A stretch of 64,000 nucleotides of DNA from Orlajensenia leifsoniae (lineage in GTDB: Bacteria; Actinomycetota; Actinomycetes; Actinomycetales; Microbacteriaceae): the NCBI RefSeq assembly GCF_004570845.1, contig NZ_SPQZ01000003.1, positions 558,001 through 622,000 on the forward strand, read 5' to 3'. The translations under genes were made by a program, and so were the position numbers. Below, in pieces: positions 59,457 to 64,000 of this stretch (position 1 is its first letter; each line of letters starts with the position of its first letter). A model generated the notes under the pieces. It worked only from the letters and a program-made list of their open reading frames with translations, did not search any database and was not told where the DNA came from.

Positions 59457-60685
59457 GCATCGGCACCGGAACCGCCGACACCGCGCTCGCCGCTGCACGC
59501 AGACGACTCGAGCCCGTGTTCGAGCGCATCGCCGCGACGGCGCTCGAACACGAGACGTCGGGAACGCGGCCCCACGCCGAGACCGCGACGCTCGCCGCAG
59601 CCGGATTCGGTGCCCTGCGCATCCCGGTGGCGGATGGCGGCGCCGGCCTCGGCGTCGAGGAATTCTTCGAGCTGCTCGTCGACCTCGCGGCGGCGGACTC
59701 GAACCAGCCGCAGATCTGGCGCAACCACATCGCCTTCGTCGAGGACCGTCTCGCCGGTCGCACGGATCGCGACGGCGAGTGGCGCCGGCGGATCGGGGCC
59801 GGCGCGGTGATCGGCGGAGCCTGGTCGGAGCTGGGGACCACGAGCATCCTCGGCGACACCAGGATCGAGCGCGTCGACGGCCGTCTGCTGCTGAACGGCG
59901 TCAAGTACTACAGCACGGGCTCGATCTACGCCGACTGGGTCGGCGTGCTCGCGCTCGCCGAGGACGGCGCCGCGCGCCTCGTACTCGTCGACGCGCGTGC
60001 CGACGGCGTCGACCTCGTCGACGACTGGAACGGATTCGGCCAGCGGGCGACGGGCAGCGGCACGACGCGGCTCCGCGACGTGCTGGTCGCCGAGGAGCAC
60101 GTTCTCGACTTCACCGACCGCTTCGTCTCCCAGGAGGCGGTGTACCAGCTCGTGCTGCTCGCGGCCCTCGCCGGAATCGCCCGGACGGTGCGGGACGAGG
60201 CAGTTCAGGCCGTGACGGCCCGCAGTCGGTCCTACCCGCACGGGCTGTCCGAGCGCCCGCGCGACGACGCCCAGGTGCAGCAGGTGATCGGTCGCATCGC
60301 GGCGCACGCGTTCGTCGCCGAGGCCGCGGTCGGCCGTGCTGCCCGAGTGCTCGACTCCGTGTGGGAGGAGATCGGCGCGGGTGGCGAACCCACCGTGGCG
60401 GCGCGCGCTGCGGCCATCGCGGTCTACGAGGCCCAGATCGGGGTGACGGATGCCGCCCTGGCGGCGTCGACGCTCGTCTTCGACGCGCTCGGCTCGTCGG
60501 GGGTCGGCCGCCCCTTGGCCCTCGACCGGCACTGGAGGAACGCCCGCACCATCACCTCGCACAACCCGCGCATCTACAAGGAGCGCGTGATCGGCGACGT
60601 CCGTCTCAACGCGGCGGACCCGCTGAGCATCTACACGGTCCCGTCGGCGGATTCGACAGCAGCGAACACGGAGGCATCGGCATGA
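59453..60685 (+). CDS. Acyl-CoA dehydrogenase-fold flavin monooxygenase (DszC/SfnB-like)
   Basis: A 410-residue protein with the acyl-CoA dehydrogenase fold. FGALRIPVADGGAGLGVEEFFELL, LNGVKYYSTGS and IYKERVIGD near the C-terminus are seen; the Glu base and CoA-binding features of true dehydrogenases are not obvious. This matches the DszC/SfnB group, which uses FMNH2 and O2 to oxidise sulfur compounds. GTG 59453 overlaps the upstream gene (GTGA) and the next LLM gene overlaps its stop. Two LLM oxygenases flanking it strengthens the desulfurisation reading. Confidence 0.82.
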   Translation: MSIGTGTADTALAAARRRLEPVFERIAATALEHETSGTRPHAETATLAAAGFGALRIPVADGGAGLGVEEFFELLVDLAAADSNQPQIWRNHIAFVEDRLAGRTDRDGEWRRRIGAGAVIGGAWSELGTTSILGDTRIERVDGRLLLNGVKYYSTGSIYADWVGVLALAEDGAARLVLVDARADGVDLVDDWNGFGQRATGSGTTRLRDVLVAEEHVLDFTDRFVSQEAVYQLVLLAALAGIARTVRDEAVQAVTARSRSYPHGLSERPRDDAQVQQVIGRIAAHAFVAEAAVGRAARVLDSVWEEIGAGGEPTVAARAAAIAVYEAQIGVTDAALAASTLVFDALGSSGVGRPLALDRHWRNARTITSHNPRIYKERVIGDVRLNAADPLSIYTVPSADSTAANTEASA

Positions 60686-62103
60686 CCGAGAAGAAGCAAC
60701 TCATCCTCAACCTCTTCGAGATGGCGTGCATCAGCCACATCACCCACGGGCTGTGGCCGCTGCCGGGCAACAACCGCCATCGCTTCGACGAGCTCGAGTA
60801 CTGGACGGAACTGGCAGAGATCCTCGAGGCCGGCGGTTTCGACGCCGTCTTCCTCGCCGACGTGATCGGCGCCTACGACGTGTTCCGCGACGGGCCCGAG
60901 ACGGCCCTGCGCGAGGGCCTGCAGAGCCCCAACATCGACCCGCTCCTGGTCATCCCGGCGATGGCGGCCGTGACCAAGCGACTCGGATTCGGCGCCACCT
61001 TCTCGACGACCTACGAGCCCCCGTTCGCGTTCGCGCGCCGGGCGTCGACCCTGGACCACCTCACCCGCGGCAGGTTCGGCTGGAACATCGTCACCTCGTA
61101 CCTGCCGAACGCCGCGCGCAACTTCGGGCTCGAGGGCGAGATCCCCCACGACCGCCGCTACGAGCTCGCCGACGAGTACCTCGACGTGCTCTACAAGCTG
61201 TGGGAGGGCTCGTGGGACGACGGGGCCGTCGTGTACGACCGTGAGCGGGGGATCGCCACGGATCCGTCGAAGGTGCGCTACATCGACCACGTCGGCGCGG
61301 CCCACCGCGTCGCCGGGCCCCACATCGTGCATCCGTCACCCCAGCGCACGCCGGTGCTGTTCCAGGCCACGGGATCGCCGGCGGGAACCGAGTTCGCCGG
61401 ACGCCATGCCGAGCTGGTGTTCACCGGCGGGCGCACGGCGGAGGACTTCCGTGACAACGTCGCCGGCATGACGGCGGCGGCAGAGCGTCACGGGCGCGCC
61501 CGCGAGGACATCAAGTTCATCGTGCAGGCCGGCGTGATCGTCGGGCGGACCGAGGAGGAGGCGGCGGACAAGTGGCGGCTCTACCGCGAGCACACCAGTC
61601 TCGACGGCATCCTCGCGCACGCCAGCCTGCCCGTGGACATCACGACCTCACCTCGCGACATCACCGTCGCCGAGGCGATCCGGCGCTCGGGCAGCGAGCT
61701 CGACCGCCTGCCGTTCCTGCCGCTCGACAGGTCGGTCGGCGAGGTGCTCGACGGGCTCCGCGCCGGTCGGGCCGAGCGGTACTTCGTCGTGGGAACCCCC
61801 TCGGTGGTCGCCGACGAGATCGAGCGCTGGCTCGACGAGGACGGCGTCGACGGCATCAACCTCCGCCAGTACCACTCCTTCGACACCGCGCGCGACTTCG
61901 CCGAGCTCGTCGTGCCGGAGCTGCGCCGCCGCGGTCGGCTTCCCGACCCGAGTGAAGCCGATGAGCGCGCCACCCTGCGCGAGCGCCTGTTCGGACGCGG
62001 GCCCCGCCTCCCCGACAACCACATCGCCACCCGGTACCGGGGCGGAGCCAACCTCGACGTTCCCGTGCCGCCGCTGCGGTTCCCCGAGGCGGCGCTGGCC
62101 TGA
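60682..62103 (+). CDS. Second NtaA/SnaA/DszA-type FMN-dependent monooxygenase
   Basis: A 473-residue paralogue of the oxygenase at 58083. Shared segments include FDAVFLADVIGAYD, FSTTYEPPFAFARRASTLDHL, WNIVTSYLPNAARNFG and LFQATGSPAGTEFAGRHAELVF. The two are clearly diverged, so they probably do successive or different steps. A C-terminal tail with RDRLFG-type LFGRGPRLPDNHIATRYRG is typical of the family. It ends the operon. No flavin reductase gene is in the window, so FMNH2 must come from elsewhere. Confidence 0.88.
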   Translation: MTEKKQLILNLFEMACISHITHGLWPLPGNNRHRFDELEYWTELAEILEAGGFDAVFLADVIGAYDVFRDGPETALREGLQSPNIDPLLVIPAMAAVTKRLGFGATFSTTYEPPFAFARRASTLDHLTRGRFGWNIVTSYLPNAARNFGLEGEIPHDRRYELADEYLDVLYKLWEGSWDDGAVVYDRERGIATDPSKVRYIDHVGAAHRVAGPHIVHPSPQRTPVLFQATGSPAGTEFAGRHAELVFTGGRTAEDFRDNVAGMTAAAERHGRAREDIKFIVQAGVIVGRTEEEAADKWRLYREHTSLDGILAHASLPVDITTSPRDITVAEAIRRSGSELDRLPFLPLDRSVGEVLDGLRAGRAERYFVVGTPSVVADEIERWLDEDGVDGINLRQYHSFDTARDFAELVVPELRRRGRLPDPSEADERATLRERLFGRGPRLPDNHIATRYRGGANLDVPVPPLRFPEAALA

Positions 62104-62141
62104 TCGCCGACCGGGTCGCGGGTCGGGTCGCGGGCGCGAGT

Positions 62142-62155
62142 CCGCCGGGAGGCGG
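62142..62155. terminator. Small convergent hairpin after the organosulfur operon
   Basis: CCGCC, loop GGGA, GGCGG, directly between the convergent oxygenase and mntR genes. A tandem GGGTCGC repeat precedes it. The stem is short and lacks a T-run, so the terminator call is weak. Confidence 0.35.
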
Positions 62156-62157
62156 TC

Positions 62158-62799
62158 TCAGGTCGTGAGCCAGATCGCTTCCCGGCCATCGGCGTCCAGC
62201 TCCACGGCCGTGCCGTCGGGTCCGTCGAGGGTGTCGCCCGACAGTGTCACGAGCACTCCGGGGCGGATGCCGCAGGCGGCCAGGCGGCGCAGCAGCTGGG
62301 GGTCGCGGTCGCTGATGCGCACGACGGTTCCCGCATGCCCCGCCGGGGCCTCGGAGAGCAGCACCGTCGGCACCGAGACGATGCTGCCGTCGGCCTGCGG
62401 GATCGGGTCGCCGTGGGGGTCGCGGGCGGGCCTGCCCAGGTGCGCGTCGATGGCCTCGAGCAGCCGATCGCTGATCGCGTGCTCGAGCACCTCGGCCTCG
62501 TCGTGAACCGCGTCCCAGCCGTAGCCCATGTCGCTCACGAGCCAGGTCTCGACGAGCCGGTGCCGGCGCACGACGCCGAGTGCTCGCGAGAGTCCGGCAT
62601 CCGTCAGCCTGATCGCGCCGTAGGGCTGATGCGTGACGAGTCCCTGGGCGGCGAGCTTCTTCACCATCTCGGTGACCGATGACGGCGCTACGGCCAGTCG
62701 CGTCGCGAGCACCGACGGCGTGATCGGCTCGGGCTGCCACTCCGTGTGGGCGTGGATCGTCTTGAGGTAGTCCTCGATCGCCGGGGAGGTGTTCGCCAT
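62158..62799 (-). CDS. mntR: DtxR/MntR family manganese-responsive regulator
   Basis: A 213-residue metal-dependent repressor. The winged helix covers about residues 5-65 (SPAIEDYLKTIHAH, then LATRLAVAPSSVTEMVKKLAAQGLV), a dimerisation and metal-binding part follows with HDEAEVLEHAISD (Glu/His ligands), and an SH3-like FeoA domain fills the C-terminus. It lies 23 bases downstream of mntH on the same strand, so it probably senses Mn(II) and controls the transporter. A GATAGT box lies nine bases before its ATG. Confidence 0.9.
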   Translation of the reverse strand: MANTSPAIEDYLKTIHAHTEWQPEPITPSVLATRLAVAPSSVTEMVKKLAAQGLVTHQPYGAIRLTDAGLSRALGVVRRHRLVETWLVSDMGYGWDAVHDEAEVLEHAISDRLLEAIDAHLGRPARDPHGDPIPQADGSIVSVPTVLLSEAPAGHAGTVVRISDRDPQLLRRLAACGIRPGVLVTLSGDTLDGPDGTAVELDADGREAIWLTT

Positions 62800-62808
62800 C
62801 GCGTTCAG

Positions 62809-62814
62809 ACTATC
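62809..62814 (-). promoter_or_regulatory. Candidate -10 box (GATAGT) for mntR
   Basis: On the minus strand GATAGT lies nine bases before the mntR ATG, within the short gap to mntH. It may allow mntR to be transcribed on its own. Confidence 0.4.
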
Positions 62815-62822
62815 CGCAGGTC

Positions 62823-64000
62823 TCAGCCGGTGAAGACGAGCCACAGCAGCACGCCGTTGAGGGTCACCAGGAACACCGACGCCGCCACGCCGGCTGCCGT
62901 CGTCGCCCAGTGGTTGCGCCATGGGCCGAGCACGCTCGAGCGGGCCGTGAGGATCACGAGCGGGATCAGCGCGAACGGGATGCCGAAGGAGAGCACGACC
63001 TGGCTGAGCACGAGCGCGAGTGTGGGGTCGAAGCCGATCGCGAGCACCACGAGGGCCGGCACGAGCGTGACGAGGCGACGCGTCAGCAGGGGGATGCGGG
63101 CATGCAGCAGGCCGGCCATGATCTCGGCTCCGGCATAGGCGCCGACCGAGGTCGAAGCCAGTCCCGAGGCGAGCAGGCCGACGGCGAAGAGGGTGGCGAC
63201 GATCGGGCCGAGTGATGCGCCGATGGCGGCGTAGGCGCCCTCGAGACTGTCGGTCCCGGCGATGCCGGAGAGGTTGGCGGCGGCCAGCAGCAGGATGCAC
63301 AGGTTCACCGTGCCGGCGATGGCCATGGCGATCGAGACGTCCCACCGGGTGGCGCGCAGCAGGCGCTTGGTGCTGAACCCGCCGTTGGCCGTGCGGGTCT
63401 CATCGCCGCCGAAGCGGTCGCGGGAGAGCGCGGAATGCGCGTAGATCGCATGCGGCATGATCGTGGCCCCGAGGATCGACGCGGCGAGCAGCACGGAACC
63501 CGAGTCCTCGAAGCGCGGAACCAGTCCGCCCAGCACGCTCCCGGCCTCGGGGGGCGCGAGGAAGACGCCGACGCAGAAGCCCGTGGAGATGATGACGACG
63601 AGCCCGATGATGATGAACTCGAAGGTGCGCGGCCCGCGCCGGCTGTGCACGACGAGCAGCAGCAGCGAGACGATCCCCGTGATCAGGCCGCCGACAACCA
63701 AGGGGATTCCGAACAACAGATTGAGGGCGACGGCCCCGCCGATGACCTCGGCCAGGTCCGTGGCCATGGCCACGGCCTCGGCCTGCAGCCAGTAGGCGAT
63801 GCGAGCCGGACGCCGACGGATGCGGCGGCCCAGCACCTGCGGCAGACTCTCGCCCGTGACGATGCCGAGCTTGGCCGAGAGGTACTGGATGAGCCACGCC
63901 ATGCCGTTGGCCAGCACGACCACCCAGACGAGGAGATAGCCGTAGCGTGCGCCGGCGGTCATGTTGCTGGCGACGTTGCCCGGATCGAGGTAGGCGACGC
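62823..64000 (-). CDS. mntH: Nramp-family manganese transporter, 5' end cut by the window
   Basis: A membrane protein of at least 392 residues and about ten hydrophobic helices. The start lies beyond 64000; reading frame continues to the window edge and shows VAYLDPGNVASN, the metal-binding DPGN of helix 1. The second ligand motif, MPHAIYAHS in helix 6, is present. These mark proton-coupled Mn(II)/Fe(II) importers. Its position before mntR supports manganese. The first in-frame ATG inside the window (63962) is too late to be the start. Confidence 0.92.
   Translation of the reverse strand, partial: VAYLDPGNVASNMTAGARYGYLLVWVVVLANGMAWLIQYLSAKLGIVTGESLPQVLGRRIRRRPARIAYWLQAEAVAMATDLAEVIGGAVALNLLFGIPLVVGGLITGIVSLLLLVVHSRRGPRTFEFIIIGLVVIISTGFCVGVFLAPPEAGSVLGGLVPRFEDSGSVLLAASILGATIMPHAIYAHSALSRDRFGGDETRTANGGFSTKRLLRATRWDVSIAMAIAGTVNLCILLLAAANLSGIAGTDSLEGAYAAIGASLGPIVATLFAVGLLASGLASTSVGAYAGAEIMAGLLHARIPLLTRRLVTLVPALVVLAIGFDPTLALVLSQVVLSFGIPFALIPLVILTARSSVLGPWRNHWATTAAGVAASVFLVTLNGVLLWLVFTG

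Overview
The window is very GC-rich, with short intergenic gaps, many 4-base ATGA/GTGA gene overlaps, frequent GTG starts, a recurrent GGATGCC/GGCATCC word and several promoters whose -10 box lies 6-9 bases before the start codon. With F420 biosynthesis genes and many luciferase-like (LLM) enzymes, this points to a high-GC actinobacterium, most likely of the Microbacteriaceae. This is inferred from gene content and style, not from a database match. No rRNA, tRNA, CRISPR, insertion sequence or phage gene was seen.

Layout: 1-3463 (minus) is a sulfonate-type ABC operon (ssuB-ssuA-ssuC) whose last gene overlaps an acetyl-CoA-synthetase-like gene cut by the window edge. 3553-8520 holds a GNAT acetyltransferase, an SDR, exonuclease III, a sortase-type surface protein and a DUF4012 protein. 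8576-15949 is a LacI-controlled sugar operon: binding protein, two permeases, a GH130 enzyme and a secreted six-hairpin-like protein. 15986-27881 is the F420 region. A plus-strand run carries an FGD-like oxidoreductase, cofE, fgd, cofC and an SGNH hydrolase. A minus-strand run carries a three-gene FecCD-type ABC importer, cofD and a histidine phosphatase. Between them lies a secreted LolA-like protein with an ABC-2 exporter. 28073-31153 has an unknown gene and a YtrA-type GntR/ABC-2 operon.

31191-43034 is a nearly complete reductive pyrimidine (or hydantoin) degradation locus. A MocR regulator is divergent from a nitrilase-family amidohydrolase, dihydropyrimidinase, an LLM oxidoreductase, an ABC importer, a class III aminotransferase and methylmalonate-semialdehyde dehydrogenase. 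Only the first reductive step (dihydropyrimidine dehydrogenase) has no recognisable gene. 43140-52650 contains an enoyl-CoA hydratase-like gene, a LysR regulator facing a 40-residue membrane protein, a ThrE-type exporter, pyrE, a septum-formation protein, ribokinase, nucleoside hydrolase, a short LLM protein and a HAD phosphatase. 52868-62103 is a dipeptide-type ABC importer joined to two NtaA/SnaA/DszA-type monooxygenases and a DszC/SfnB-like flavoprotein, probably for organosulfur scavenging. 62158-64000 holds mntR and a partial mntH.

Themes: three systems depend on flavin or deazaflavin chemistry (F420 synthesis/import, the pyrimidine locus, the organosulfur locus), and six or seven LLM-fold proteins occur in 64 kb. 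Purine/pyrimidine handling (pyrE, nucleoside hydrolase, ribokinase, pyrimidine degradation) is also concentrated here. The most unusual point is a predicted importer for F420-0 or its precursor FO, translationally coupled to cofD, in a genome that also carries cofC and cofE.
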